DNA of 64,000 bases, taken from NCBI GenBank assembly GCA_023374025.1, contig SIJG01000123.1, forward strand, positions 230,388 through 294,387. The letters are read 5' to 3'. Shown here piece after piece: positions 22,660-35,233 of the stretch; positions within the stretch are counted from its first letter, which is position 1, and each line of letters opens with the position of its first letter. The notes under the pieces are model-generated. The model was given only the letters and a program-made list of their open reading frames with translations, ran no database searches and was not told where the DNA came from. The translations under genes and the position numbers were made by a program. This stretch comes from Heterodera schachtii (taxonomy: Eukaryota; Nematoda; Chromadorea; Rhabditida; Heteroderidae).

Positions 22660-24183
22660 GGTTAAAAAGTTTATTAATTTTTGAATAACTTTTTATTTTA
22701 CACCCACCCCAAAATTTGATACTTTTTAGAGCCTATTTTCCATTTTTAAACCTGTTTTGGAGTTTTTTACAGGTTAAAGTCTACCTATTTTGGCGGTTTT
22801 TGGCCTAAAAAATGGAGTAGTCATAATCCTTACATAATTTGAATTTTCCTAATTTGTAACTTGCCGCAGTGAATTAATTTGTTTGCATTTTTTGTACATT
22901 TCCTTAAGAAAAAAGCAGAAATTTCAAGAATTTTAGGTCTTATTAATCAATTTTTCGCCACTATTTTTGCCAATATTTCAGTTCCACTTTCTTATTTAAA
23001 TATTTTTACTTTTTTCTATTATTTTCTATCTCTCTCTCACTCTCTCTCTCTTTTCTACGCCTAATTAACTCTTACTCGTATCTTTCGTTGTCTCTGTCTC
23101 TCTTCTCTCCTCTTACTCGCTCTTTCTCTCTCTTCTCTTTCACTTTGTTCATTGGTCTCTCAGAGTTTCTCTCACTCTCTCGCTGCATCCATAGCTAATC
23201 GACATAATACGACGCTGCCCTATCGCATCGTTTGCCTTGCCTTCTTCGCGAGCGGAAAATTGAAGAAAGACAATTAAATTCAACAACAAAATTATGCAAG
23301 ATGTAAAAACTATATTACAAAAACAAGAAAAAATTAATTAAATAATAAAAAATAAATGCGTAAAAGATAGTTTTGGACTTCAGCTGAAATAAAAGAGACA
23401 ATAAAATAATCATTTTCTAGTGAAAATCAATTAAAATAAAATAATTTCTCGAAATTTTAAAATAAAAAAATTAATAAATTAAAAATAGTTTAAAAAATCA
23501 TCTTGTTTGAGTGAACAGAAATGAAAACATTCAAATTTTTAAAGCTCATTCAGAACTAAAAGTTTGGTGATATGCTCAAAGGCAAAAGCATTGAATAAAT
23601 AATCTTATATATTCTTAAAATTCAATAAAATTATACATCTATTTTTTCAAATTTGATAAAATCATAACATAACATATTAAAAAATATAATTTTCATATAT
23701 TGACTATATAAAAATGTTCAATTTATTATTTACGTAAACAGTGATTATATAATAAAAAAATGAAAACTTTGAAGGACAGCAGCTGTCGATCTAAAGGTTT
23801 TTCGCTTATTGCCATGTGAAAATGTTTTGAATTATAAATGCCTTGAATGATGAAATAAATGATTAACAATAAATGAAAAAAGCCCATCAAATTGACATTT
23901 TGATAAAAAATGTTACGAAAAAAATATATTTATTAATTGAAAAATTCATAATTTAATAGAAATATTCCGATCAAAATTTTTTATTAATAATTAAAAAATT
24001 AATCGGAAAAACATTATTCAATTAAGGTGATTGTATATTATAAATTCAGTTTTTAAATATCTTTTTAATTTATAAACTATGTATATGTAAAATTAGTAAT
24101 GAAAATTTAAAACAACATTCGAACAATAAGTAGATACAGAAACAATTAAAAATTACATAAACAAAATTAAAGCCCCATTGAAG
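22660..24183. other. Non-coding stretch with a CT-rich tract
   Basis: No gene is supported. 23025-23185 is a pyrimidine-rich tract of TCTCTC type, followed at 23190-23265 by a short GC-richer patch (GACGCTGCCC, TTCGCGAGCGG) whose nature I cannot tell. The remainder is A-rich. Confidence 0.55.
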
Positions 24184-24191
24184 CTCACCAC

Positions 24192-24891
24192 TAGGGTTGT
24201 AAATTATATGGATTAACATATTTTTTCTGCGTATATGCTACTAAGAAAGCGGCTCAAAAATAGCATTTCTGCGTTAAAATTTCTTGATTTGGTGAAGGTT
24301 TTTAGTCGATATAAATCCATATTTTGGGGGTTTTCGGGAATAAATCCATATTTCGCCATTTTTGCGTTTTTAGTCCATATTTTGGCCATTTATTGGAAAT
24401 TTTCACAAGAAAAATGCAAAAAAGCGAAAAATACACACCTAAAGATAAACTTTTTGGAAATTAAAAAAAATTATACCCCCAAAAATACGAAAAATTTGAG
24501 TCTTCATCGTAATTTTGGCATTTTTAATAAATATTTTCGCCATTTTTTTGCGAATATTTCTTTTTTTTAATGAGAATTTTTTCGAAATTTTGGTAAACTT
24601 GGAAGTATTTTTGATACAACGAACAACAATAAAAATATTTTGTATTTTTAAGTTTTAAATCTATTTTTTGGTTGTTTATTGTACTTTTTAAATTTATTTA
24701 AGTAAATATTAAATATACACACCTTTTTTGGGATTTTTGATGGTATACAACATATATTTTGGCATTTTTTGGTCCATATTTTGGTACATATTTGGCCATT
24801 TTTGGGATTTTTAGTCCATATTTCGGGCTTTTTTAGTTCATATTTTATGTCCATATTTTACATTTTTTAGTCCATATAATTTGCAACCTTA
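24192..24891. mobile_element. 700-bp hAT-type non-autonomous element
   Basis: The element has 21-base terminal inverted repeats with two mismatches (TAGGGTTGTAAATTATATGGA on the left, TAAGGTTGCAAATTATATGGA read inward from the right). It is flanked by an exact 8-base target duplication CTCACCAC (24184-24191 and 24892-24899). Subterminal regions carry many variants of a motif like TAGTCCATATTTTGGCCAT in opposite orientations at the two ends, typical of transposase-binding subterminal repeats in hAT elements. The two frames inside (24235-24570 plus, 24648-24854 minus) arise from these repeats. There is no transposase, so it would depend on a partner elsewhere. Confidence 0.9.
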
Positions 24892-24899
24892 CTCACCAC

Positions 24900-27800
24900 G
24901 ATCAAAGAAGTAAAATAAATTAACAAATTTAACGTTTTAATAAAAATTCTAAGAGCAAATTTTATTTTAAAATTATATTGTCAATTTAACTTTAATTGAA
25001 TAGAATCAATAAAAACAATATAAAAAATATCTGAAAATGAATTTGAAGAAGAACTTCCGGGACTCGAGGAAGAATAAAAATATTCATTTTTTGTTTTTAA
25101 TGTTATTTAATAAAATAATTAAAAATTTATTCAATCCAATACCGAGGAGTATGCCTATAAAATTCGCTGAAACTATATCTCTACTTTTAGTATACCTTTA
25201 AAATTTAATAAGCTTATGATCAATTAGCAACAATTATATAGGAAAAACTTTTCTTTAATTGAACGAATATACCAGTAGAAGTTTATAAAAAAAGAAAGAA
25301 ATTTCAATTAAAAAAAGCTTATCTCTTAAGTGGAGCCCAAACGACATTTAAAATAAAACAATTGATATTTTTGTTGAAATGATAAATATTTTTATAACCT
25401 AAAAATTTGAAAAACTGTATTTCTAGAATCAAAATTTTTAAATTATTAAAACAGCTGGTAATGAATTGGAATTACATAATGTTACTAATGTAAAATTGTG
25501 AAATATATTACCAAATATACATTTTTACATTTACAAACAAGAAATTAAGGCCAAGACAAACAAATCAAACAACTAATTAAAATAAAAACTTTATTGCTGT
25601 ACAATCAAACAAGAAAAAGTTGATGAAGAATTCAAGTTCAAACAACTGCTTTATTGTTTTCCAATTAAAAGCATATTTATAAGAAGCGGTTACAAATAAT
25701 AAAAATATAAGAATCTTCCAATATATAAAAAATATTTCTGTAGATAAAATTAATTGTTTTCAAATTTGAGATTTTTAAAGCAAAAATAATTGCACAGAAT
25801 AAAAGAAAGGAAAAGTAATTTTAAAGGATAATAAATAAATTAATATTCAATTAGCTTAAATTATAGCAAAATTTAAACTTCACAATGTCATGAATGTGGA
25901 GACAGATAATAGCTTTACTTTAGAGCCTCAATCTTTTGGGGCCAAAAACATCGGACACTGAGGAATGAGTTGGGTGATAAATTTAAGTCATGCTTTTATC
26001 AAGAAGCATAAAAAAGGTTATTCTCTTTGGTTCAATTTTCATTTTTCGATAAGTACAAACAAATATTTTTAATAAAAATTGCCATTTTGCAAAACTTGAA
26101 ACATCAAACTCACGACAAGACCATAAATTTTCAAGCATTTATACAACAGGAATTTTTGTATAATTTGTGGGCATGACACAAATTAAGTCATTTCTCTCGT
26201 CAAATTAAAAATACAAATTTTGTTATTTAAATTATTTTTTGTAAAATTGAAAAGTTTATCAACAAAAACTTAAAGATAAAATAATTTATATATATTAAAT
26301 AGTGAACTTTATATATAAAATTCCTACCAATGGAGATCAACAATGTCTTGAATATCTTCCACTTGAATATTGTTTTATTAATATAACTAATTTTTATGAA
26401 AAATAAAAAGTGAAATTATTAAAAAGTGAATTTATTGGGTTTTATGTAACAATTTCTAACTCTAAAGAATATAAGCCCGAAGTAATAAATCAAATTTAAT
26501 TCCAAAATTATATTATGCCTAATTTCAAGTATTTTTGAAAATTATTCATTTTAAAATATTAATTTTTAAATTTTGATAAAATCAACTAAATTTATAAACA
26601 TTAACAATCAAAATTGATGTTTTGTTTTATCTAGATCTTTCTATTAATGAGAGGGACAACAATAAATAATATTAGAAAATATTTTTTATTTTAAAGTAAT
26701 ATAAAAAATATTTATTTAAAAAAATGAAAATTTAAATACTTAGAAAAATTAATTTCAAGCTTTTGTTAATTAATTAAAAAATGAAAATATTAAATAGATT
26801 CCTTTATTAAAAAAAATTTAAATTTAACTAAAGGCGAAAAACATCTAGCTATAAAAGTATGATTCTTAAAGATGATTAAAAAATTGTTATATAAAACAGT
26901 TTATTAAATTAAAGAATAAGAATTCAATTCAAATAACAGGCACATATTCCAAAGATAAAAATATTAACACGGGAATAAACAATATATTATTTTATAAAAT
27001 GTAATTAAAATTTTTATAAAATAAAAATAAACTATGTAAAATAACAAAGAATACTTAATTTGTTCAAATAAAACAAAATGTTAAATTATTCGGAAAGAAA
27101 TTATTAATACGAATGCAAAACATTTCGGTCAACTTTCAACATTGAACATCCTTGTCGCGCACATGCTTGCTTTGATGCTAATCAAGCATATGCGGCACGT
27201 TCCACTATAGGCAGCGTCTGAACATTTGTAATTAAATAGATTTTTATAAAACAACTGCAAATTCAAAAATAAAAAAGAATATAGGAGTAAAATATATTTA
27301 ATTTAAATAAATTGAAATCAAAAAATAATGCTGTAATTTAAAATTAAAATGCAGAAAAAATTAACTTAAATTAAGCAAAAAAATAAAATAAATTATTTGA
27401 TATATTTGGTATATTAATTAATGATTTAAAAGTAAAAAATCAGTTTAAAAAAAATAATTTGCCAACACAGAATTTGAAGTCAAATTTAATGAATGTTTTA
27501 TGTATTTTTACCAAAATTGAACAGATTTGACTTTTAATCGAATTAGAAAATACACAAAAAACTAAATTCAAAATTAGTAAATTAAAATTTATTCGTAATT
27601 GTTTAGCAAAAAACCCGAAATATTGAAATAAACAAAACATTAATTTTGTAAAAATTTAATTTACGACTAAAACAAAAGCAAAATAATCATAACAAAAACA
27701 TATTTTGATTGAATAGATTTCAACCTCAAACCAAGGGAACAACTTTGATCTCATTAATCTGATCTCATTAATCAAATTAATTGCACACAAATTTTCAAAA

Positions 27801-27979
27801 AATTCCTTAATAAGTTTATTTTTAAAATAATACTAATAATTATAATAAAAAAAATTAAAATGATTAACATTGACAATTACATATTGGAAATTTAAAAAAA
27901 TGTCCAGCTAGCATTAGTTTGGTTTTAAAGTATATTTGAAAGTAATTATAGGAAATAAATTTAATATATTTTCTACCGT
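24900..27979. other. A-rich non-coding stretch
   Basis: No gene is supported. Segments near 25870-25915 and 26085-26140 are inverted copies of 6855-6905 and 6290-6350. 27155-27200 is an inverted copy of about 54745-54790 (shared core TTTGATGCTAATC). A 14-base unit TGATCTCATTAATC is doubled at about 27747-27775. Confidence 0.6.
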
Positions 27980-28265
27980 GGATTCGTTTTTTTTGAAAAT
28001 ATACAACATACATATAAATTCATAAAGAAATGCTCAAGTTAAAATGAACAGGAATTTTATGATCTAAAAATAAATTATAAATACTTAAAAAGACATTTAA
28101 AAATCAAATGCTTATTTAACATTAATATTAAAATACATGTTAATAATTTTTTTAAAATATATTATATATTTATTAAATTATTATAATAAAGCCAAACAAT
28201 TAATACTTAACTTTTGAAGAAAATAAAAAACTGACAAATAAAATTTTTAAACAATTTACAATTTG
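27980..28265. repeat. Third copy of the inverted-repeat arm end
   Basis: This segment matches 52690-53030 in reverse complement (shared GAAATGCTCAAGTTAAAAT, ATGATCTA and GCCAAACAATTAAT). Its part 28085-28195 also matches 1-158 directly. After GCCAAAC it continues like the right arm (AATTAAT...), not like the left arm, which enters the foldback array there. Confidence 0.85.
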
Positions 28266-29039
28266 TTAACTACAAATACATTTAATTCAAAATGCGATAA
28301 AATTATAGCAACCAACATTAATTTATAAAATTAAAAAATTAATATAATATAAATTTAGAAATTTAGAATCTTCTACATATTCTAAATTATTTAATAAATG
28401 ATTGATGGTAGAAACAAAAGTAATAAGGAGAATCTTGGACAAGAACCATGATTCATTTTGAAATGGATAGTTACAGTTGAAAAATCGATTATTGTATTAA
28501 AGAAAAAAAAATAACAAGAATTTTCATACAATATAAAACCATTATAGTAAAAATAAATTATTTTAAACTACAAATTTTGTTAATATTTAGTAATAAACCT
28601 AAATGTGTTAAAAATTAGGATTAAAATTTCATAAAATCAATTAGCTTTAAAGCTTTACCGTTTACACAAAAAATTTGTTTGTTCGAAGACAATAAAAATA
28701 TTTAATTATGACATCGAGTCCATAATAATTTAAAGAAAAATTCATCAATTTTTACTAAATATCAGAAAAATGCAATATTACAAAATCAATCGAGAATTCA
28801 CGGCAAAAGCCAAAACGGAATTATTTTAAATTTACGAATGGAAAATAAATAAAATTTGTATTAAAGTAAACAAGTATAATATTTTGTTTTAAAATTTGAT
28901 TTTCTAAAATCAAATTATACCAATATTTTAAAAATTTGATCCAACAATCGACAATGTTCGAGTATAACAGTTAATTTCTTTTAACATTGCAGTTCTTCAA
29001 AAAATTTGCAAATTTATAACGGATTAAGAAAGAATTCAA
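28266..29039. other. A-rich non-coding stretch
   Basis: I see nothing here beyond AT-rich sequence with short chance ORFs. Confidence 0.5.
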
Positions 29040-30960
29040 CTATTCTATAAAAGCAAGAGACAAATATACTTTTATAATAAAAATTAAATGACTAAAATTT
29101 CGCATCATTTAATACTTGAAATAAAAATGAATTCAGTAGAAAAATGATGGAGGCGAACAATGTTGTCCGTCAGCTGTGAGAAGGACGATAAGCGCGTCCT
29201 TTTCATCGACAAAACGCGCAGGAAATGAAGAAAAAACGAACATAAAAATGAAAAGCAATGTTTACAGCTTTTCTCAGAAAAATTTAAATAAAATCATAAT
29301 TTTAAATGAAAACACAGAATTACCAATACTACTAAATCTATAGAGAAAATTTCTAAAATTAAAAGACCATAATTTTAACCCAAGAGTAACGACTGAGCAT
29401 TTACTAGAATTATAATTATTATACACAAAAAAAATAACTATAGATTTGCCGGGATGATTTTGAAAATGTTAAAAATATATCTTTAAAAAGCCATTGTTAA
29501 AAATTTAATAGAAAAATCTTATTTTTTTACATAATTATTCATCCAATTACTCTCATGAAATAAAAAATGAATAAAAGCAAAAATTTAATTAATAAAAATA
29601 AAATTATTCAATCGCCTTTTCTTGACAAATAGTTCAAAGTTAAATTATGCTATGCAATAAAAATAAAAACCTTTATTAAATAAGAAAAAACGTAAATTGT
29701 GGCATTTTTCGAATTTTAAATCCGATTTCAAAATATTAGTATATTAATTGTATTAATTGAATTCAGTGTTAAAGTGAAATAAAAAAATCCAACAAAGAAG
29801 TTAATAAAATCATTGAAAATTAATTTATTAAACAAAGATTTTTTCAAATAATTTAAAAATTTTCATTTAAAGCCTGATTCTTCTCACTGCTAAAATTAAC
29901 GGTATTTTGAGCAACAAATGCTCATCTTAATAATAAATTAAACAAAAAGCATAAAATAAATGAAAACGAATAAAATTAATAAATATAACGAAGAAAAAAT
30001 GTACAACCGACCTTTGATTCGGAAGAATACACAGAATAAATATATATTTGCCGGGATTATTTTGAAAAAGTAAAAAATATATCTAAAAAGTCATTTGTAA
30101 AAATTTAATAGAAAATCAAAAGAAAATAGTTAAAAAATAATTAATTAAAATTATAAATCATTTAATTGGTCATTGTCAATTCCTTTATTATGACAATTAT
30201 TCGTGGGATAGATTCTGTTAATGTTGTGATACCATTTTCGGATTGCGTAAAAAAGTTTAGGAGAAAAGAAGAAACAGGCGAATCGCCAAAATAAAATTTG
30301 AAACAATATGAAAATAATTTAAAAAATTTTATAACATTAATTTACTAAAATTTGTGAATTATAATTATAAATTTTTTGCAAATAGTCCATTAAAAATTCA
30401 AATAGCTAATTCGTATAAAAAGCAAAAAATTAAAAAAAAATAAAAATAAAATCCTGCAAAGAAGTTAATAAAATCGTTGAATATTAATTTAATAAAAAAT
30501 TAACAAAGATTTTTTCCAAATAATTTAATTAATTAAAAATTCTCATTTAAACAAAATTAACTATACGAAATGTAATTATTTGAAAAAATATTTTGCTTAA
30601 TAAATTAATTTATTTTTGAATTAAATAATTAAGAAATAAAAGATCACTATAATATTTGAGTTTTATTTGGTTTTTTTTGAACATCCATCTAAATAAGAAT
30701 CAACCAATCAATTATTGACGAGGACAATGGATATGATCCCTGTGCACTTTGATGAATGACAGCCATAAAATGAAGTTAAGACTTAAAGGTTATGACAACA
30801 AATAATTGAAAAAATCTAATCGCTAAGAATTAATGAAATCACAATTAATTAATTTAAAAAAGTTGAATAATTGTATAAAAAATAAAAGTAATTTATATAT
30901 CCTTAATGAAAAATAAGGGTAATGAACAAAATAAAAAAGATTTAATTTACATATTTCGGG
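29040..30960. repeat. Dispersed repeat, inverted copy of 8603-9880
   Basis: It pairs in reverse complement with 8603-9880. It is longer because a block is present twice: 29440-29515 resembles 30040-30115, and 29790-29875 resembles 30450-30545, giving a period of 600-660 bases. A GC-richer patch at 29150-29230, containing a GAAGGACG/CGCGTCCTT hairpin, has no counterpart in the 9-kb copy. Confidence 0.85.
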
Positions 30961-31512
30961 CTTTTATACATATTTTACATATTCCTGTATTTTTTATAAT
31001 AAATAAAAGGAAAAAATAATCTATAATAGTAACTTAAAAAAATTCATTTTTAAATAAAGTTTCTACTGACCTCTTAGCCAAAGTCGTGAGTATTTGGCTC
31101 CACTAAATGTGGCAAAGTCAAGAATTATATATTTAAATAGAACTTATATTATTATTATTATTATAGGTTTAATGGAACTTATTTATTATAGGTTTAAATT
31201 CTATTAAAAAATAAAAATTAATAATTTTATCAAAATAATATTTTATTAAAAATGGGAATCAATTGTTGATCAAAGTGTTACAGAAGCAATGAGTGGGCCG
31301 AGTTCCATGGGATGTGAAGCAACTAAAATAAACCAAAGCATTAAAAATTTCCAAATGATTAATCTCGACCTATTTAAAAATGGAAAAAATATAAAAATTA
31401 TAAAGCCAAAAAACAAATACTTAATGACCAAAAAAAATCAACCAGAATAAAAATTCCTCAAATTCAAAAGTTAACATATTCCAAAACCAAATGAATTAAA
31501 AGGTTAGCCGAC
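30961..31512. other. AT-rich stretch without genes
   Basis: I see no gene. A small duplication of TTTAATGGAACTTATTTATT-like sequence lies near 31130-31200. Confidence 0.5.
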
Positions 31513-31675
31513 TTTTGCGCCGCGGACATTTGCGCCGCACCATTTGCGCCGCGACACTTGCGCCGCTCAGCAATAAAGACAATTGCGCCGCGAACATTTG
31601 CGCCGTGCCATTTGCGCCGCGACACTTGCGCCGCCTAACAAAAACGACATTTGCGCAACGAAATTTGCGCCGCTC
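31513..31675. repeat. GCGCCGC minisatellite, array 1
   Basis: About ten copies of a core TTTGCGCCGC, spaced 14-15 bases apart, with two longer spacers (CAGCAATAAAGACAA, CTAACAAAAACGAC). It is the same family and orientation as 32750-32895. No coding role is apparent. Confidence 0.9.
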
Positions 31676-31754
31676 ATCAAAAATTTTATAAGATTGACAG
31701 CAACAATTTTTCTAAATTAGAATCGATTGATATTCAATCAAAAATCGCAAAATA

Positions 31755-31893
31755 AGGACGAAAAATTAAAAGCTGTGCTTTTTCAAAATTAAAATCGATG
31801 TAAATAACTTTTTAACAATTTTAATGACAAAAAATAAAATATTAAATATCATCTTTTTTGAATAAAAAGCAAAATTTAATTAAAAGCCGTGTT
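31755..31893. repeat. Inverted-repeat arm, left (partner 33221-33355)
   Basis: It reads as the reverse complement of 33221-33355; shared stretches include AAAATCGATGTAAATAACTT and ATATTAAATATCATCTTTTT. The pair encloses about 1.33 kb. Confidence 0.85.
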
Positions 31894-31901
31894 CATTAGT
31901 T

Positions 31902-32290
31902 ATATCAAAAAAAGAAAAATTAAAAAAGTTAAAAGTTTGGATAATTAATTCTATTATGTAAGATATAATAAAAGGTTGAACTTATTAAAGTTTTGTATTA
32001 CATTTTACTTTTGTTGATGTAAAATGATAAACCTTTGTTTTTTAATTTTAATATTTTTCGTCCTCTTTATCTTATTGATCTTCCTATTTTTGATGAATTT
32101 TATTTATTCTGATTATAAATTTTAATTATTGTTTAATAAAATTTAAATTATAATTGTCATATAAACCATAAATTTTCCAAAATTGATCTACGACGGTTCT
32201 CCCTCTTAGTTGAGTTTTGATTTTGTATTGTTTAATAGATTAAAATTTTACCTTCTTAGCACCACTTTTATAATTATATTAATTGATTTT
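31902..32290. repeat. Dispersed repeat, direct copy of 7762-8062
   Basis: It has the same orientation as 7762-8062, with extra bases near 32058-32080 and 32150-32228. After TTAATTGATTTT (32279-32290) it runs into a C/T-rich tract ending TTTGCAG. The corresponding point at 8062 is the edge of the assembly gap. Confidence 0.85.
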
Positions 32291-32749
32291 CTTTTTTTTT
32301 TGCAGTTTTTAACTAGAAAGTTAAAAAACTCAAATTTTTTTCTTATATATGGAATTTATTCAATTTATTAACCAATTCATTTTATATCTTTTTTAAAATT
32401 ATTATAAGCCAATAATTCTTTTCATTACCTTATTTATTCTATATTTTTATTTCAAGTTCGTTAGTTTTATATAATTACCAAGCATCAATACTCTTGGTCA
32501 TTGATGCAGTTGTATATGGGATTTTATATCACCTGAGATTCCATTTTTAAATGTAGAACATTCAAAATATTGTTTGTAAGTTATGTGAAAAATTTTATAA
32601 ATATATATATATATATTATATTTGTCGTTTTTTCACCTGTGACTTATCTGCTCAATTTTGTTCCAGGTAATCTCATCTGTTAGTTTTCATTTTAGTTTAT
32701 TTTATTATTTTTTTAGCAATATATTGGGTTAAGATATTTTAATTGGTGA
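32291..32749. other. T-rich stretch without genes
   Basis: No gene seen. A short TA run lies near 32600-32620. Confidence 0.5.
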
Positions 32750-32895
32750 TGCGACATTTGCGCCGCGCCATTTGCGCCGCACAGCAAAAATGGACATTTG
32801 CGCCGCTCAGCAAAGTCGACACTTGCGCCGCTCCATTTGCGCCGCGAGATTTGCGCCGCCCTAGCCAAAATGGACATTTGCGCCGCGCAGTCAAA
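32750..32895. repeat. GCGCCGC minisatellite, array 2
   Basis: About eight copies of the core TTTGCGCCGC with spacers such as CAGCAAAAATGGACA, in the same orientation as array 1. The overlapping ORFs of about 100 codons on both strands are products of the repeat. Confidence 0.9.
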
Positions 32896-33220
32896 AATAA
32901 TATTTTCATTTCAATTTTACTAATATCAATAAGATTTACACTAAAAACCAACAACAAAAATAACGAATTGAAAAATTTCAAAAAATCACTATGCTTAAAG
33001 ATAGACATAAATTTCTTTTTATTCTTAATCATTAAAAACCTTAACGTTGATTAGGTTCATCAAAGATATGAAAAATGAAGAAGCATAACAACTAAAACAG
33101 ACTGACACTGTTTTAATTAGTCCTACTCACGGATTCTTGACCGCCCACAGATCAAAAAATAGTTGGAATTGATGAGTAGGGAGGGGGGAGGATTTTTAGG
33201 TTTTTAGTTATTTTTTCTGC

Positions 33221-33355
33221 GGCTTTTAATTCAATTTTGCTTTTTATTCAAAAAAGATGATATTTAATGTTTTATTTTTTGTCATTAAAATTGTTAAAAA
33301 GTTATTTACATCGATTTTAATTTTGAAAAAAGCACAGATTTTAATTTAAAATTTT
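33221..33355. repeat. Inverted-repeat arm, right (partner 31755-31893)
   Basis: Reverse complement of 31755-31893. Just upstream, CTACTCA (about 33123) and TGAGTAG (about 33174) could pair as a hairpin, next to a G-rich run (GGGAGGGGGGAGG). Confidence 0.85.
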
Positions 33356-34128
33356 ATTAAGTAAGAATAAATTTAAAAAATTTATTTATCTTAAATTTTA
33401 TACAAAAATTGTTTTCAGAGATTAAAAAGAAAGTTTTAGTTTATTTTAGTTAATTGTCATTGAAGTTACCAGCACTTCGGTAAAATTATAGTTTAAAAAG
33501 TAAAAGAATTTATCGTCGATAAAGATATGCGTACGAAGTCGAGAATTGGTACTTTCAGAGTACATCTAAATTAAAAGCAAAAATGGAACATGCTAATAAG
33601 AAATAAAGAAAAAATATATAATTAGCAAATCTAAATCATAAGATTTTAAGTTCAAAAAAGGATAAGAAAACTTTGTCAGAAAACATTTACATGTAAGAAT
33701 ATATACTCTAATAAATTGCGAAAATACAAAGAAAAGGTTCAGGAAAAAATAGTTAAAACATAAAAGATATTAAATTTTATTCCTTATTTCTTAAAAAAAA
33801 CAATGCAGAGAGAACTGTAACAAAATTTTTTATAAATAAACTCATTAAAGAAAATTTAAAAAATAATCGAATAAATCATGCTAAGTAGAAACTGTTTGAA
33901 TCATAATCAAACAATTCCATTTTAATACTGAAGGTTGTTGGTTTTACTTTGAATTGATATAAAAATTAAATAAACTAAATTTTATAAATGTTTAATTGAT
34001 AATAAATGAAAAATATATACAATTATTTTATTTATTAAAAATGAAATTAACATTATACATTTTAACTAATTTGTAAGTCCTTTTAACCTTATCTCTGCTA
34101 GAGCAATTCGCAAGTTTTTATTTATTTT
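33356..34128. other. A-rich stretch without genes
   Basis: No gene seen; it is the flank of the retrotransposon insertion. Confidence 0.5.
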
Positions 34129-34133
34129 ATGAA

Positions 34134-34568
34134 CAGCGGTGGTGCCAATGGCAAATCAAATGCGTCATTGAACACATTCAATGCGTCTGTGCCATTTTCG
34201 TCAGTGCTTCTCACAAGCAACTGATTGGCATGGAAACGTCCGAAATTTCCATCCAAAAATTCGACGTCGTAAATCACGCCTTTACATTTGGTGATTTTCC
34301 CTGCACGCCAAGGCTGTGAGAGACGATGACGGGCGAGAATCTTATCGCCCAAGGCAAAAGATCTCGGTTTGGCTCCATGGCGCCGATTGAACTGCCTCTC
34401 CATGACCTCGTCTCGAATTATCGGTGCCTTTGGCTTTGGCCTCAACAAGTCCAAAGTTGTGCGCGGTTTTCTTCGCAGGAACATCTCGGCCGGACATTTG
34501 CACTCCGGCAAAGCCTCACAAGGCGTGGTCCGGTATGTTGCCAAAAATGTGGTCAACATTTCCGATGC
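34134..34568 (-). pseudogene. Third, truncated tandem copy of the pol 3' end
   Basis: It repeats the first 435 bases of the 665-base unit and then stops at 34134 in the middle of a codon region (after LPLAPPL). It runs into the AT-rich flank, giving a hybrid frame to 34122. One difference from the other copies was noticed (a Lys codon changed to Asn near 34245). Confidence 0.92.
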
Positions 34569-35233
34569 TCCTTTTTCCTCGGTTCTTCCGTGATTCGTCC
34601 GTCTGACACGTCCGTTTGATTCGTCCGTTCTTATGGGGAGTAGCGATCAGGCGGTCGCCGTTTGCGTTGCGATCGTCGTTGAGCAGGCACTTCGGGCGCT
34701 CGATCAGCTTCCTCCACGACGGGTTCTTCGGCCACGGCAGGTGCAATGACAGCAGCGGGTGCCACTACGGGCAGTTGCGCTTGGCCACCATGCTGAACCA
34801 GCGGTGGTGCCAATGGCAAATCAAATGCGTCATTGAACACATTCAATGCGTCTGTGCCATTTTCGTCAGTGCTTCTCACAAGCAACTGATTGGCATGGAA
34901 ACGTCCGAATTTTCCATCCAAAAATTCGACGTCGTAAATCACGCCTTTACATTTGGTGATTTTCCCTGCACGCCAAGGCTGTGAGAGACGATGACGGGCG
35001 AGAATCTTATCGCCCAAGGCAAAAGATCTCGGTTTGGCTCCATGGCGCCGATTGAACTGCCTCTCCATGACCTCGTCTCGAATTATCGGTGCCTTTGGCT
35101 TTGGCCTCAACAAGTCCAAAGTTGTGCGCGGTTTTCTTCGCAGGAACATCTCGGCCGGACATTTGCACTCCGGCAAAGCCTCACAAGGCGTGGTCCGGTA
35201 TGTTGCCAAAAATGTGGTCAACATTTCCGATGC
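34569..35233 (-). pseudogene. Second tandem copy of the pol 3' end (665 bp)
   Basis: An apparently exact repeat of 35234-35898: integrase C-terminus after the DDE core, GPY/F-like module, Arg-rich tail, stop, and about 60 bases of 3' untranslated sequence with the repeated motif CGGACGAATC. A 197-codon frame (34631-35224) is intact but lacks reverse transcriptase and the catalytic core, so it is a fragment and not a functional gene. Confidence 0.92.

Noticed and set aside
32739..33054. Overlapping ~100-codon ORFs on both strands
   Set aside because: They exist because the GCGCCGC minisatellite has no stops in several frames.
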